This document shows positions 51,212 through 60,633 of a DNA stretch of 64,000 nt, piece by piece. Below the pieces are notes generated by a model that was not told the DNA's origin, ran no database searches, and was given only the letters and a program-made list of their open reading frames with translations. Numbering within the stretch: the first letter of the stretch is position 1; each line of letters begins with the position of its first letter. Source of the DNA: Cognatilysobacter tabacisoli (GTDB lineage: Bacteria > Pseudomonadota > Gammaproteobacteria > Xanthomonadales > Xanthomonadaceae); the NCBI RefSeq assembly GCF_003586305.1, contig NZ_KZ987400.1, forward strand, positions 778,635 through 842,634. Reading direction: 5' to 3'. The position numbers were made by a program, and so were the translations under genes.

Positions 51212-52822
51212 ATGACGACCGTCCGTCCCGCCCCGCGCTGGTTCGTCGCCGGCGACCTCAACGGCTTCTTCGGCCTGGTCGTCGACAACCTGTCGATCCT
51301 CGGCTTCATCGCCGCGGCGCTGATCGGAATCTTCGGCTTCCCGGCCGACGTGGTGTTCCAGCGCATGTTCCCCGGCACCGCGTTCGGCGTGCTGGTCGGC
51401 AACCTGGCGTACACGGCGATGGCGCGGCGGCTGGCGGCGCGCAGCGGGCGCGACGACGTCACCGCGATGCCGCTGGGGTTGGACGCGCCGACCAGCATCG
51501 GCATGGCGCTGCTGGTGCTCGGGCCGGCGTTTGTCGGCTACAAGGCGACCGGCCTCGACCCGCAGGCCGCGGCGATCGCCACGTGGAAGCTCGGCATGGC
51601 GTCGCTGGTGGTGATGGGCGCGCTGAAGTTCGTGCTGTCGTTCGCCGGCGACGCGGTGACCCGGCTGATGCCGCGCGCCGCGCTGCTCGGCTCGATCGCC
51701 GGCATCGCGCTGGTGCTGATGGGCTTCCTGCCGCTGGTCGAGGCTCTGCGCTCGCCGATCGTCGGCTTCACCACGCTCGGGCTGCTGCTGTACGTGCTGG
51801 TCGCGAAGGGCCCGCTGCCGCTGCGGCTGCCGGGGGTGTTCGTCGCGTTCGTGTTCGGCACGGTCCTGTACTACGCGCTCGGCGCCGCCGGGCTCGGCGC
51901 GCCGGGCTTCGCGTGGCCGCAGGCGGGCGCGCTGCAGCCGGCGCTGCCGTGGCCGACGCTGGGCTTCGTCGACGGCCTGCCGGACACCGTCGCGTACCTG
52001 CCGCTGCTGCTGCCGTTCGGCCTGCTGATGGTGGTCGGCGGCATCAACGTCAGCGAGAGCGCGCGCGCCGCCGGCGACGACTACCGCACCCGCGACATCC
52101 TGCTGGTCGAGGCGTTCTCGACGCTGGTCGCCGGCGTCTGCGGCGGCGTGGCGCAGACCACGCCGTACATCGGCCAGCCGGCGTACAAGCACATGGGCGC
52201 GCGCAGCGGCTACACGCTGCTGACCGGGCTGTTCGTCGGCCTCGGCGGCATGCTCGGGCTGGTGTCCGGGCTGGTGCAGTGGCTGCCGCTGGCGGTGCTC
52301 GCGCCAATCATCGTCTACGTCGCGCTCGACATCACCACGCAGGCATTCGAGGCCACCCCGCGCCGGCACGCGACCGCGATGGTGCTCGGGTTCCTGCCGT
52401 CGGTTGCGTACCTGCTGGCGATCAAGGTCGGCAACCCGGCGTGGATCGCGCCGGAGCGCTTCGCCGCGCTGATGGCCGCCGACGCCGGGCACGGACTGCC
52501 GGAGCTGGCGGTGATCGTCACCCTCGGCAACGGCTTCATCATCACCGCGATGCTGTGGACGGCCGCGGTCGTGGCGATGATCGACGGCCAGCTGCGTCGC
52601 GCCAGCGCGTTCCTGCTGGCCGGCGCCGCGCTGGCGGCGTTCGGGGTGATCCATTCGGTCCAGCCGCAGGGCGGGATCTACCTGCCGTGGACGCTGGATG
52701 GCCTGCCGCGCCTGATCGCGTGGCAGTTCGTCGGCGCCTACCTCGCGCTGGCCGCGCTGATGGCGCTGCTGTCGTTGCAGCGGCGCGCCGTTCCGAACCC
52801 CGCGGCCACCGCGGCCGATTGA
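51212..52822 (+). CDS. NCS2-type (xanthine/uracil/AzgA-like) permease
   Basis: 536 residues with 12-14 hydrophobic segments. GDLNGFFGLVVDNLSILGFI at the start, GVCGGVAQTTPYIGQPAYKHMGARSGYT near residues 310-337 and a PRAALLGSIAGIAL segment recall nucleobase permeases, but substrate motifs are not the classical QH/NxG set, so I do not name the substrate. Other option: a member of the sulfate-permease-like side of the same fold. ATG 51212 (MTTVRP) preferred to 51185 because the added residues are Arg-rich and unconserved. Monocistronic, no relation to pgeF or clpB evident. Confidence 0.8.
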   Translation: MTTVRPAPRWFVAGDLNGFFGLVVDNLSILGFIAAALIGIFGFPADVVFQRMFPGTAFGVLVGNLAYTAMARRLAARSGRDDVTAMPLGLDAPTSIGMALLVLGPAFVGYKATGLDPQAAAIATWKLGMASLVVMGALKFVLSFAGDAVTRLMPRAALLGSIAGIALVLMGFLPLVEALRSPIVGFTTLGLLLYVLVAKGPLPLRLPGVFVAFVFGTVLYYALGAAGLGAPGFAWPQAGALQPALPWPTLGFVDGLPDTVAYLPLLLPFGLLMVVGGINVSESARAAGDDYRTRDILLVEAFSTLVAGVCGGVAQTTPYIGQPAYKHMGARSGYTLLTGLFVGLGGMLGLVSGLVQWLPLAVLAPIIVYVALDITTQAFEATPRRHATAMVLGFLPSVAYLLAIKVGNPAWIAPERFAALMAADAGHGLPELAVIVTLGNGFIITAMLWTAAVVAMIDGQLRRASAFLLAGAALAAFGVIHSVQPQGGIYLPWTLDGLPRLIAWQFVGAYLALAALMALLSLQRRAVPNPAATAAD

Positions 52823-52882
52823 TCGCGATCAAGGCGCGCGTCCGGCGTCGGTCCACACTGGCTGAACACCGCCAGCCCCACG

Positions 52883-52911
52883 CTTGAATCGCCGCGGCCA
52901 CAGCCGCATCT
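52883..52911 (+). promoter_or_regulatory. heat-shock (sigma-32) promoter of clpB
   Basis: CTTGAA (52883-52888), 15-base spacer, CCGCATCT (52904-52911), against consensus CTTGAA and CCCCATNT; one mismatch. Start expected near 52918, 60 bases before clpB. Confidence 0.75.
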
Positions 52912-52976
52912 GACGGTCATCGCGGCCGCACGCCGCCCCGTTGGACCTTGAAGTACTCGTTCCCGAGGAATCCCCC

Positions 52977-55577
52977 ATGCGGATGGACAAGCTCACCTCG
53001 CGCTTCCAGCAGGCGCTCGCCGACGCGCAGTCGCTCGCGGTCGGCCGCGACCACAGCGTCATCGAACCGGTGCACCTGCTGGTCGCGCTGATCGACCAGC
53101 CCGGCGGCAGCACGCGCCCGCTGCTGTCGCAGGGCGGCGTCAACGTGCCGCTGCTGCGCGAGCGGCTCGGCGAGGCGCTGGAGAAGCTGCCGAAGGTGTC
53201 CGGCCAGGCCGGCAACGTCAGCATCGGCAACGACCTGGCGCGCCTGCTCAACGTCACCGACAAGCTGGCCCGGCAGCGTGGCGATGCCTTCATCGCCAGC
53301 GAGCTGTTCGTGCTGGCCGCGCTCGACGACGGCGGCGAGGTCGGCCGCGCGCTGAAGGCGGCGGGCGCGGCCAAGGCCAGGCTCGACGCGGCGATCGACA
53401 AGGTCCGCGGCGGCGAAAGCGTGCAGTCGGAAAACGCCGAGGAGCAGCGGCAGGCGCTGGAGAAGTACTGCATCGACCTGACCGCGCGCGCCGAGGGCGG
53501 CAAGCTCGATCCGGTGGTCGGCCGCGACGAGGAGATCCGCCGCACCATCCAGGTGCTGCAGCGTCGGACCAAGAACAACCCGGTGCTGATCGGCGAGCCC
53601 GGCGTCGGCAAGACCGCGATCGTCGAGGGCCTGGCCCAGCGCATCATCAACAACGAGGTGCCCGAAGGCCTGCGCGGCAAGCGCGTGCTGTCGCTCGACA
53701 TGGGCGCGCTGATCGCCGGCGCGAAGTTCCGCGGCGAGTTCGAGGAGCGGCTCAAGGCCGTGCTCAACGACCTGTCGAAGAACGAAGGCCAGGTGATCCT
53801 GTTCATCGACGAGCTGCATACGATGGTCGGCGCCGGCAAGGCCGAAGGCAGCATGGACGCCGGCAACATGCTCAAGCCCGCGCTCGCCCGCGGCGAGCTG
53901 CACTGCATCGGCGCGACCACGCTCGACGAGTACCGCAAGTACGTCGAGAAGGACGCCGCGCTCGAGCGCCGCTTCCAGAAGGTGTTCGTCGGCGAGCCCA
54001 GCGTCGAGGACACGATCGCGATCCTGCGCGGCCTGAAGGAGCGCTACGCGGTGCACCACGGCGTCGAGATCACCGACCCGGCGATCGTCGCCGCGGCCAC
54101 GCTGTCGCACCGCTACATCGCCGACCGCCAGCTGCCGGACAAGGCCATCGACCTGATGGACGAGGCCGCCAGCCGCATCCGCATGGAGATCGACTCCAAG
54201 CCCGAGGAGCTCGACCGCAAGGAGCGCCGGCTGATCCAGCTGAAGATCCAGCGCGAGGCGCTGAAGAAGGAGAAGGACGAGGCCTCCCGCCAGCGCCTGG
54301 CTGACCTCGAGAGCGAGATCGCCGTGCTCGAGCGCGAGTTCAACGACCTGGAAGAGGTGTGGAAGGCCGAGAAGGCGACGCTGCAGGGTGCGACCCGGAT
54401 CAAGGAGCAGATCGAGGCGGCCAAGCTCGAGCTCGAGGCCGCGCAGCGCAAGCAGGACTTCGCGCGGATGAGCGAGATCCAGTACGGCACGCTGCCCGAA
54501 CTCGACAAGCAGCTGCACGCGGCGCAGGAGGCCGAGACGAAGGGCTTCACCCTGCTGCAGGACAAGGTGACCGCCGAGGAGATCGCCGAGGTCGTGTCGC
54601 GCTGGACCGGCATCCCGGTGTCGAAGATGCTCGAAGGCGAGCGCGAGAAGCTGCTGAAGATGGAGGAGCAGCTGCACGCGCGCGTGGTCGGCCAGGACGA
54701 GGCGATCAAGGTCGTCTCCGACGCGGTGCGCCGCTCGCGCGCCGGCCTGAGCGACCCGAACCGGCCGTCCGGCTCGTTCCTGTTCCTCGGCCCGACCGGC
54801 GTCGGCAAGACCGAGCTGTGCAAGGCGCTGGCCGAGTTCCTGTTCGACTCGACCGACGCGATGGTGCGCATCGACATGAGCGAGTTCATGGAGAAGCACG
54901 CGGTCAGCCGGCTGGTCGGCGCGCCGCCGGGCTACGTCGGCTACGAGGAAGGCGGGTACCTGACCGAAGCGGTGCGCCGCCGGCCGTACAGCGTGATCCT
55001 GCTCGACGAAGTCGAAAAGGCGCACCCGGACGTGTTCAACATCCTGCTGCAGGTGCTCGACGACGGCCGCCTGACCGACGGACAGGGCCGCACGGTGGAC
55101 TTCCGCAACACCGTGATCGTGATGACGTCGAACCTCGGCAGCCAGATGATCCAAGACATGTCGGAGCGGAGCGCGGCGGACGCCGATACGCCCGAGGCCT
55201 ACACGCAGATGAAGGCGGCGGTGATGGGCGTGGTGCAGTCGCACTTCCGCCCGGAGTTCATCAACCGGCTCGACGACATCGTCGTGTTCCACCCGCTCGA
55301 CAAGGCGCAGATCCGCGAGATCGCGAAGATCCAGCTCAAGGGCCTGGACAAGCGGCTGGCCGAGCGCGGGCTCAAGCTCAAGCTGTCCGACGACGCCCTC
55401 GCGCTGCTCGGCAACGTCGGCTTCGACCCGGTCTACGGCGCGCGGCCGCTGAAGCGCGCGATCCAGCAGCAGCTCGAGAACCCGCTGGCGCAGCGGATCC
55501 TGTCGGGCGAGTTCGCGCCCGGCGACACCGTGCAGGTCGACGCGGCCGGCGGACAACTCGTGTTCGGCAAGGGCTGA
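52977..55577 (+). CDS. clpB: ATP-dependent disaggregase ClpB
   Basis: 866 residues. N-domain repeats (residues ~1-145), AAA-1 with Walker [10 protein letters not shown] from residue 206, a long coiled-coil M-domain (~400-530, [20 protein letters not shown]), and AAA-2 with Walker [10 protein letters not shown] from residue 605; arginine-finger and sensor-2 ([10 protein letters not shown]) segments are present. With DnaK it rescues aggregated proteins after heat. GAGGA before ATG 52977 supports the start. Preceded by a sigma-32 promoter. Followed by a bidirectional terminator. Confidence 0.97.
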   Translation: MRMDKLTSRFQQALADAQSLAVGRDHSVIEPVHLLVALIDQPGGSTRPLLSQGGVNVPLLRERLGEALEKLPKVSGQAGNVSIGNDLARLLNVTDKLARQRGDAFIASELFVLAALDDGGEVGRALKAAGAAKARLDAAIDKVRGGESVQSENAEEQRQALEKYCIDLTARAEGGKLDPVVGRDEEIRRTIQVLQRRTKNNPVLIGEPGVGKTAIVEGLAQRIINNEVPEGLRGKRVLSLDMGALIAGAKFRGEFEERLKAVLNDLSKNEGQVILFIDELHTMVGAGKAEGSMDAGNMLKPALARGELHCIGATTLDEYRKYVEKDAALERRFQKVFVGEPSVEDTIAILRGLKERYAVHHGVEITDPAIVAAATLSHRYIADRQLPDKAIDLMDEAASRIRMEIDSKPEELDRKERRLIQLKIQREALKKEKDEASRQRLADLESEIAVLEREFNDLEEVWKAEKATLQGATRIKEQIEAAKLELEAAQRKQDFARMSEIQYGTLPELDKQLHAAQEAETKGFTLLQDKVTAEEIAEVVSRWTGIPVSKMLEGEREKLLKMEEQLHARVVGQDEAIKVVSDAVRRSRAGLSDPNRPSGSFLFLGPTGVGKTELCKALAEFLFDSTDAMVRIDMSEFMEKHAVSRLVGAPPGYVGYEEGGYLTEAVRRRPYSVILLDEVEKAHPDVFNILLQVLDDGRLTDGQGRTVDFRNTVIVMTSNLGSQMIQDMSERSAADADTPEAYTQMKAAVMGVVQSHFRPEFINRLDDIVVFHPLDKAQIREIAKIQLKGLDKRLAERGLKLKLSDDALALLGNVGFDPVYGARPLKRAIQQQLENPLAQRILSGEFAPGDTVQVDAAGGQLVFGKG

Positions 55578-55616
55578 TCGCGCAAGGCGGCCGCACGACG
55601 CCAGCGCGGCAAACGC

Positions 55617-55643
55617 GAACGGCCCGGGAATCCCGGGCCGTTC
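55617..55643. terminator. bidirectional terminator clpB/TonB receptor
   Basis: GAACGGCCCGGG-AAT-CCCGGGCCGTTC: perfect 12-bp stem between the convergent genes; flanking T/A runs are short. Confidence 0.8.
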
Positions 55644-55673
55644 GTCGTTGCGCGGGGCCGTCGTGGCGGGCGC

Positions 55674-58085
55674 TTACCAGCGGTAGCCGATCCGCCCGTA
55701 CACGAACGCGCCGTTGAAGCCGTTCGGCGACGACGCCGAGTACGGCAGCTGGCCATTGGTGGCGTTCTGGTAGATCACCTCGTCGGGGTACTCGTCGAGC
55801 ACGTTGTCGGCGCCGAGCGTGAACGCCCAGCGGTCCAGCGTGTAGGTCGTCGACAGGTCCAGCGTCCACTGCGGATCGAAGGTCTGGTCGCGCGACGTGT
55901 CGGCCGGGTTGTTGCCGAACAGCACGCTGAACTCGCCGTAGCGGGTGGCGTTGGCGCCGAAGCGCCAGGCGCCGGTTTCGTAGGTGCCGCCAAGCTGGAA
56001 CTTCTCGCGCGGCGCGCCGACGGTCAGCCGGCCCACCTCGACGCGGCCGATGCGCACTGCGGCCGGGTCGATCGCGGCCAGCACGGCCGGGTTCGGCGCG
56101 ATCCGCTCGACGTCGGTCTTGTTGTAGTTGTAGCCCGCGGTCAGGTCGAGCGTGCCGCCGGCGAGGTCGAACCGGTACGTGCCGATCACGTCGACGCCGG
56201 TGGTCTTGGTGTCGATCGCGTTGGTGAAGTAGCGGCCGCCGCCGAGCGCGGGATCGACCGTGGCGTTGAGGAACAGCCGCACTGGCGTGGACGTCAGGTT
56301 CTCCGACAGCATGATCCGGTCGTCGATGTCGATCCGGTACGCGTCGACGGTGATGTACAGACGCTCGACCGGCTGCAGCACGACGCCGAGGCTGAGGTTC
56401 TTGGACTCCTCGGCCTTCAGCGGTTCGGCGCCGAGCGCGATCGCCGCCGGGTCGTTGACCCGGAACGTGCGGATGTCGAACGGCACGCCGCCGATGAAGT
56501 TGGTCGCCGTCGAGCGGAAGAACTGCTGCTGCAGCGACGGCGCACGGAAGCCTGTCGACGCGGTCGCGCGCACCGCGAACGCCTCGGTGAACGCGTAGCG
56601 CGCCGACAGCTTGCCGGACGTGGTGCTGCCGAAGTCGCTGTACTCCTCGGCACGCACGGCGAGGCCGGCCGACAGCTTGTCGGTCAGGTCGGCCTCCAGG
56701 CCGAGGTAGCCGGAGTAGCTCTCGCGGTTGAAGTCGCCGGCGTCGTCCGGGCGGAAGCCGGGGAACACCTGCGAGCCCGACGGTGCGGGCGTGCCGTTGG
56801 GCAGCCGCACGCCGCCGTTGACGTACGAGGCGAGCTCGCCCGGGCGCTGCTGGAACTCCTCGCCGCGCCACTCGGCGCCGAGCGACACGGTGACCGGGTA
56901 CTCGAGGAAGCCGACGTCGAACGCGCGGCTGGTGTCGAAGTTCAGCACGTGCTGGGTGACCTCGAGCGCGCCGGCGTAGAAGTCGGTCTGCGAGGTCGGG
57001 CCGAGGCTGCGGTTGAGGCTGTTCTCGACGTCAAACGTCAGGTCGCTGTTGCCGTAGTTGTAGCTGAGGTCGACCTTCCAGCCCAGCGCGGTGTCGCCGC
57101 GCAGGCCGGCGACGAAGGCGCGGTCGTTGGCGATGTTGCGGATGTTCGGCAGGAAGCCGTTCGGGTAGATCTCGGGGATGTTGCGGGTGTCGAGCGCGGG
57201 GCGGAAGAAGCCGTTCGACAGCGCGTCGCGGCGGCTGGCGGTGCCGAACGCGTAGAACTCGACGCCGTCGGCGGGGCTGAATTCGGCATTGGCCGACACG
57301 CCCCACTGCTCGACTTCCGGGTCGCCGTAGCGCTGCACGACCTGCCCGAACGGCGGCGCGGTCGCCGGCCGCGACGTCGTGCCGGGGCCGAGGATGTACG
57401 GCCGCGCGCGGTCGGTCTGGTCCTGCTGGCCGGCCTGCGCGGCCATGCGCACGAAGCCGGTCTCGCCGAGGCCGAAACCGACGTCGCCGTCGAGCTGGGC
57501 CTGGCGGCCGTCGCCGGCGCTGTACTGGCCGCCGCGCAGCGAGACGCCGCCGCCGTCGGCGCCGCCCTTGAGCACCACGTTGATCACGCCGGCGATCGCG
57601 TCCGAGCCGTACTGCGCCGACGCGCCGTCGCGCAGCACCTCGACCCGCTCGATCGCGGCGATCGGGATCGCGTTGAGGTCGACCGGCGACGAGCCGCGGC
57701 CCTGGCTGCCGTTGAGGTTGATCAGCGCGGTCGTGTGCCGGCGCTTGCCGTTGACCAGCACGAGCACCTGGTCGGGGGCGAGGCCGCGCAGCTGCGCCGG
57801 GCGGACCGCATCGGTGCCGTCGGTGATCGCCGGCCGCGGGAAGTTCAGCGACGGCAGCGCGCGCGACAGCGCGGTCGCCAGTTCGGTCGTGCCGGTCGCC
57901 TCGAGCGCCTCGGGCGTGATGATGTCGATCGGCGAGGCCGATTCGGCCACCGTGCGGTCGCTGACCCGCGTGCCGGTGACGATGACCTGGTCGAGCGTGG
58001 TCGGGTCGCGCGGCGCGTCCTGGGCGAGGGCGAGCGGCGAGGCGAGGGCGGCGAGGACGGCGAGACTGAGCGCGGTGCGGGTCAT
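55674..58085 (-). CDS. TonB-dependent receptor, substrate unknown
   Basis: 803 residues. Signal peptide MTRTALSLAVLAALASPLALAQ (cut near residue 22), TonB-box-like DQVIVTGTRV near residues 32-41, plug domain with LVLVNGKRRHTTALINLNGS and VEVLRDGASAQYGSDAIAGV, then a 22-strand-type barrel with N-terminal half LDGDVGFGLGETGF and a final strand ending VYGRIGYRW (aromatic last residue). Outer-membrane importer. The plug resembles the widespread class with the DLNAIPIAAIERVEVLRDG motif. No Fur box or sugar genes nearby to define the ligand. Divergent from btuB; GGAAGG before the ATG. Confidence 0.92.
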   Translation of the reverse strand: MTRTALSLAVLAALASPLALAQDAPRDPTTLDQVIVTGTRVSDRTVAESASPIDIITPEALEATGTTELATALSRALPSLNFPRPAITDGTDAVRPAQLRGLAPDQVLVLVNGKRRHTTALINLNGSQGRGSSPVDLNAIPIAAIERVEVLRDGASAQYGSDAIAGVINVVLKGGADGGGVSLRGGQYSAGDGRQAQLDGDVGFGLGETGFVRMAAQAGQQDQTDRARPYILGPGTTSRPATAPPFGQVVQRYGDPEVEQWGVSANAEFSPADGVEFYAFGTASRRDALSNGFFRPALDTRNIPEIYPNGFLPNIRNIANDRAFVAGLRGDTALGWKVDLSYNYGNSDLTFDVENSLNRSLGPTSQTDFYAGALEVTQHVLNFDTSRAFDVGFLEYPVTVSLGAEWRGEEFQQRPGELASYVNGGVRLPNGTPAPSGSQVFPGFRPDDAGDFNRESYSGYLGLEADLTDKLSAGLAVRAEEYSDFGSTTSGKLSARYAFTEAFAVRATASTGFRAPSLQQQFFRSTATNFIGGVPFDIRTFRVNDPAAIALGAEPLKAEESKNLSLGVVLQPVERLYITVDAYRIDIDDRIMLSENLTSTPVRLFLNATVDPALGGGRYFTNAIDTKTTGVDVIGTYRFDLAGGTLDLTAGYNYNKTDVERIAPNPAVLAAIDPAAVRIGRVEVGRLTVGAPREKFQLGGTYETGAWRFGANATRYGEFSVLFGNNPADTSRDQTFDPQWTLDLSTTYTLDRWAFTLGADNVLDEYPDEVIYQNATNGQLPYSASSPNGFNGAFVYGRIGYRW

Positions 58086-58235
58086 GGGGGCCTTCCGAGC
58101 GTTGGTGTCCTGCCTGCTTAACGCACTCTTCACGCAAAATCCAGCGCCATCCGGATGGAGCGATATAGACCTTTGGCTATGTCGACCCCCGCGCGGGTGC
58201 CGGCGGGCCGGCGCGGTGCACCTGCTAGACTCCGC
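58086..58235. other. divergent control region TonB receptor / btuB
   Basis: Contains an imperfect dyad around 58163-58184 (GATATAGACC-TTT-GGCTATGTC) that could be an operator for the receptor gene, and TAGACT at 58226-58231 as a possible -10 for the cobalamin-controlled btuB leader. Otherwise featureless. Confidence 0.4.
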
Positions 58236-58239
58236 CCCG

Positions 58240-58455
58240 CCTGAGGTGACCGCTGGCGAGTCCGGCGGTTGAAACGGGAATCCGGTGCCGCCCCGTCGCG
58301 ATCGACGCGGGCCATTCCGGAGCTGCCCCCGCAACGGTGGGCGATGGGGCCAGGAAGGCCCGGACGCGGCGAACGCCACTGTGCCCAGCGCACGGGAAGG
58401 CGCCGGGTCTGGACGCAGGCGCGTCCGATCGCGAGCCCGGAGACCGGCCTGAGGC
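58240..58455 (+). promoter_or_regulatory. cobalamin (AdoCbl) riboswitch
   Basis: Conserved blocks in order: GGTTGAAACGGGAATCCGGT, GCC...GGAGCTGCCCCCGCAACGGT (the B12 box is GCTGCCCCCGCAACGGT-GG), GCCACTGTGCCCAGCGCACG, GGGAAGGCGCCGGG, and GAGCCCGGAGACCGGCCTGA. Located 132 bases before btuB. Known role: cobalamin binding lowers expression of the transporter gene, mostly by hiding the ribosome site in gammaproteobacteria. Confidence 0.97.
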
Positions 58456-58587
58456 TTCGTCGTGACACGCGGTGGGCGTGGCCATGGAACCTCGCGCCCG
58501 TGGGCGCGAGCGACCGTGCTCCCGTCGCCGCCTGTCGCCTTTGCCATTGCCATCCGCGCGGGCAGGCGCGGTCCAAGGAGCCACTCC

Positions 58588-60468
58588 GTGACATCCCGTT
58601 TCGTTTCCAACCGCCGGCGCGTGCTGGCGGTGGCGCTGTCGTCCGCGTTCGCGGCCACCGCCTCTCCGCTCCTCGCACAGGACGCGGCCACCGACCTCGA
58701 CAGCGTCGTCGTCACCGCCGCGCGCACCGCGCAGACCCAGGACGCCACGCTCGCGGCCGTCACCGTCATCACCCGCGCGCAGATCGAAGCGCTGCAGCCG
58801 GCCTCGCTGCCGGAGCTGCTGCGCGGCACGCCGGGCGCGGCGATCGCCAACAACGGCGGCGCCGGCAAGGAGAGCTCGCTGTTCCTGCGCGGCACCGAAT
58901 CCGACCACACCCTAGTGCTGGTCGACGGCATCAAGGTCGGCTCGGCCACCGCCGGCAAGGCGGCGCTGCAGGACATCCCGGTCGAGCAGATCGAGCGGAT
59001 CGAGATCGTGCGCGGGCCGTTCTCAAGCCTGTACGGCTCCGAGGCGATCGGCGGCGTGGTCCAGATCTTCACCCGCAAGCCGCGCGGGGCGTTCAACCCG
59101 AACTTCAGCTTCGGCGTCGGCAGCTTCGACACCGTCAAGCTGTCCGCCGGCCTGTCCGGCCGCGGCGAGCGCGGCTGGTACGCGGTCAACGCCGCGCACG
59201 AGGAGACCGACGGCATCGATGCCTGCCGCGGGTTCGGCTTCCCGGTGTTCGCCGGCTGCTTCACCGACGAGCCCGACCTCGACGGCTACCGCAACCGCTC
59301 GCTGTCGCTGTCCGGCGGCGTCACCCTGGCGCAGGACTGGGACCTGGAAGCGCGCGCGCTGCGCGGCGAAGGCCGCAACGAGTACGACGGCGGCTTCGCC
59401 AACGAATCCGACACCGTGCAGCAGGTGGCCTCGACGCGGCTGCGCTGGCGCGCCAGCGACGCGCTGACGCTGACCGCCACTGCCGGGCGCAGCGACGACC
59501 AGAGCGACGACTTCAAGGACCGAGTCGCCACCGGCTACTTCGAGACCCGGCGCGACCAGGGATCGCTGCAGGCCGACCTGCGCGCCGGCGGCGCGCTGCT
59601 GACGGCCGGGTTCGACTGGCTGCGCGACGCGGTCGACAGCAGCGAGCCGTACGACATCGGCCAGCGCATCAACCGCGGCGCGTTCGCGCAGTGGCAGCAG
59701 GCGTTCGGTGCCCATTCGCTACAGGCCAGCGTGCGCCGCGACGAGGACAACCAGTTCGGCGGGCAGACCACCGGCAGCGCGCTGTGGGGCTGGAACGCCA
59801 GCGATGCGCTGCGCGTGACCGCCAGCGCCGGCACCGCGTACAAAGCGCCGTCGTTCAACGAGCTGTACTACCCGTTCTTCGGCAATCCGGACCTGGTGCC
59901 GGAAACCTCGCGCAGCGTCGAACTCGGCGTGCGCGGCAGCCACGGCTGGGGTGGCTGGACGCTCAACGCGTTCGACACCCGGATCGACGACCTGATCGCG
60001 TACGACTCGACGCCGGCGCCCGGTCGGCCGTTCGGACGGCCGAACAATATTGAGCGCGCGCGCATCCGCGGCGTCGAGGCGACCGCGTCGACGACCCTCG
60101 CCGGCTGGACGCTCGCCGGCCACGCGACGTGGCTCGACCCGCGCAACGACAGCGGCGTGAACCGCGACCGGCTGCTGCCGCGCCGCGCGCGCGTCGGCGG
60201 GCGCGTCGACGTCGACCGCCGCTTCGGCGCCGTCAGCGTCGGCGCCAGCGTCACCGGCAGCGGCGATCGCTTCGACAACCCGGGCAACAACGTGCGCCTG
60301 GGCGGCTATGCGACCACCGACCTGCGCGTCGGCTATGCGCTGAGTCCGGCGTGGCGCCTGCAGCTCAGCGCCAACAACGTGTTCGACCGCGACTACGAGA
60401 CCGCGGCGTACTACCGCCAGCCGGGCCGCAACTACCTGGTCACGCTGCGCTACAGCGCGGTCGAGTGA
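58588..60468 (+). CDS. btuB: TonB-dependent vitamin B12 receptor BtuB
   Basis: 626 residues. Signal peptide to about residue 31 (cut after PLLAQ), TonB box DLDSVVVTAAR, plug domain with RGTESDHTLVLVDGIKVGSAT and IERIEIVRGPFSSLYGSEAIGGVVQIF, then the barrel ending with NNVFDRDYETAAYYRQPGRNYLVTLRYS. Imports cobalamin into the periplasm; a cobalamin riboswitch directly upstream confirms the ligand class. AAGGAG seven bases before GTG 58588 fixes the start; upstream frame to 58462 is inside the riboswitch. Confidence 0.96.
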   Translation: MTSRFVSNRRRVLAVALSSAFAATASPLLAQDAATDLDSVVVTAARTAQTQDATLAAVTVITRAQIEALQPASLPELLRGTPGAAIANNGGAGKESSLFLRGTESDHTLVLVDGIKVGSATAGKAALQDIPVEQIERIEIVRGPFSSLYGSEAIGGVVQIFTRKPRGAFNPNFSFGVGSFDTVKLSAGLSGRGERGWYAVNAAHEETDGIDACRGFGFPVFAGCFTDEPDLDGYRNRSLSLSGGVTLAQDWDLEARALRGEGRNEYDGGFANESDTVQQVASTRLRWRASDALTLTATAGRSDDQSDDFKDRVATGYFETRRDQGSLQADLRAGGALLTAGFDWLRDAVDSSEPYDIGQRINRGAFAQWQQAFGAHSLQASVRRDEDNQFGGQTTGSALWGWNASDALRVTASAGTAYKAPSFNELYYPFFGNPDLVPETSRSVELGVRGSHGWGGWTLNAFDTRIDDLIAYDSTPAPGRPFGRPNNIERARIRGVEATASTTLAGWTLAGHATWLDPRNDSGVNRDRLLPRRARVGGRVDVDRRFGAVSVGASVTGSGDRFDNPGNNVRLGGYATTDLRVGYALSPAWRLQLSANNVFDRDYETAAYYRQPGRNYLVTLRYSAVE

Positions 60469-60477
60469 GGATTGCTG

Positions 60478-60505
60478 CGTCATCCCCGCCTGCGCGGGGA
60501 TGACG
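60478..60505. repeat. REP-like palindrome after btuB
   Basis: CGTCATCCCCGC-CTGC-GCGGGGATGACG: perfect 12-bp arms ten bases after the btuB stop. Resembles the CGTCAT(T/C)CCCGC class of dispersed intergenic repeats; might also terminate btuB, but no T-run follows. Confidence 0.75.
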
Positions 60506-60633
60506 ACGCGACTGCCGCGAGGGGCGCGACCACCCGCGAAAACGAAGAATGAAGTGCCGTCGCCCCCGGCCATCGGGCGCAGCGCGATGGCATCCATCGA
60601 CGCGCGAGCCAGCGGCTCGCACGCGGCGCCGCC

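Noticed and set aside
52947-52978. Second CTTGAA...CCCCAT pair before clpB
   Set aside because: Spacer of 20 bases is too long and the CCCCAT includes the start codon; the 52883 promoter fits better.
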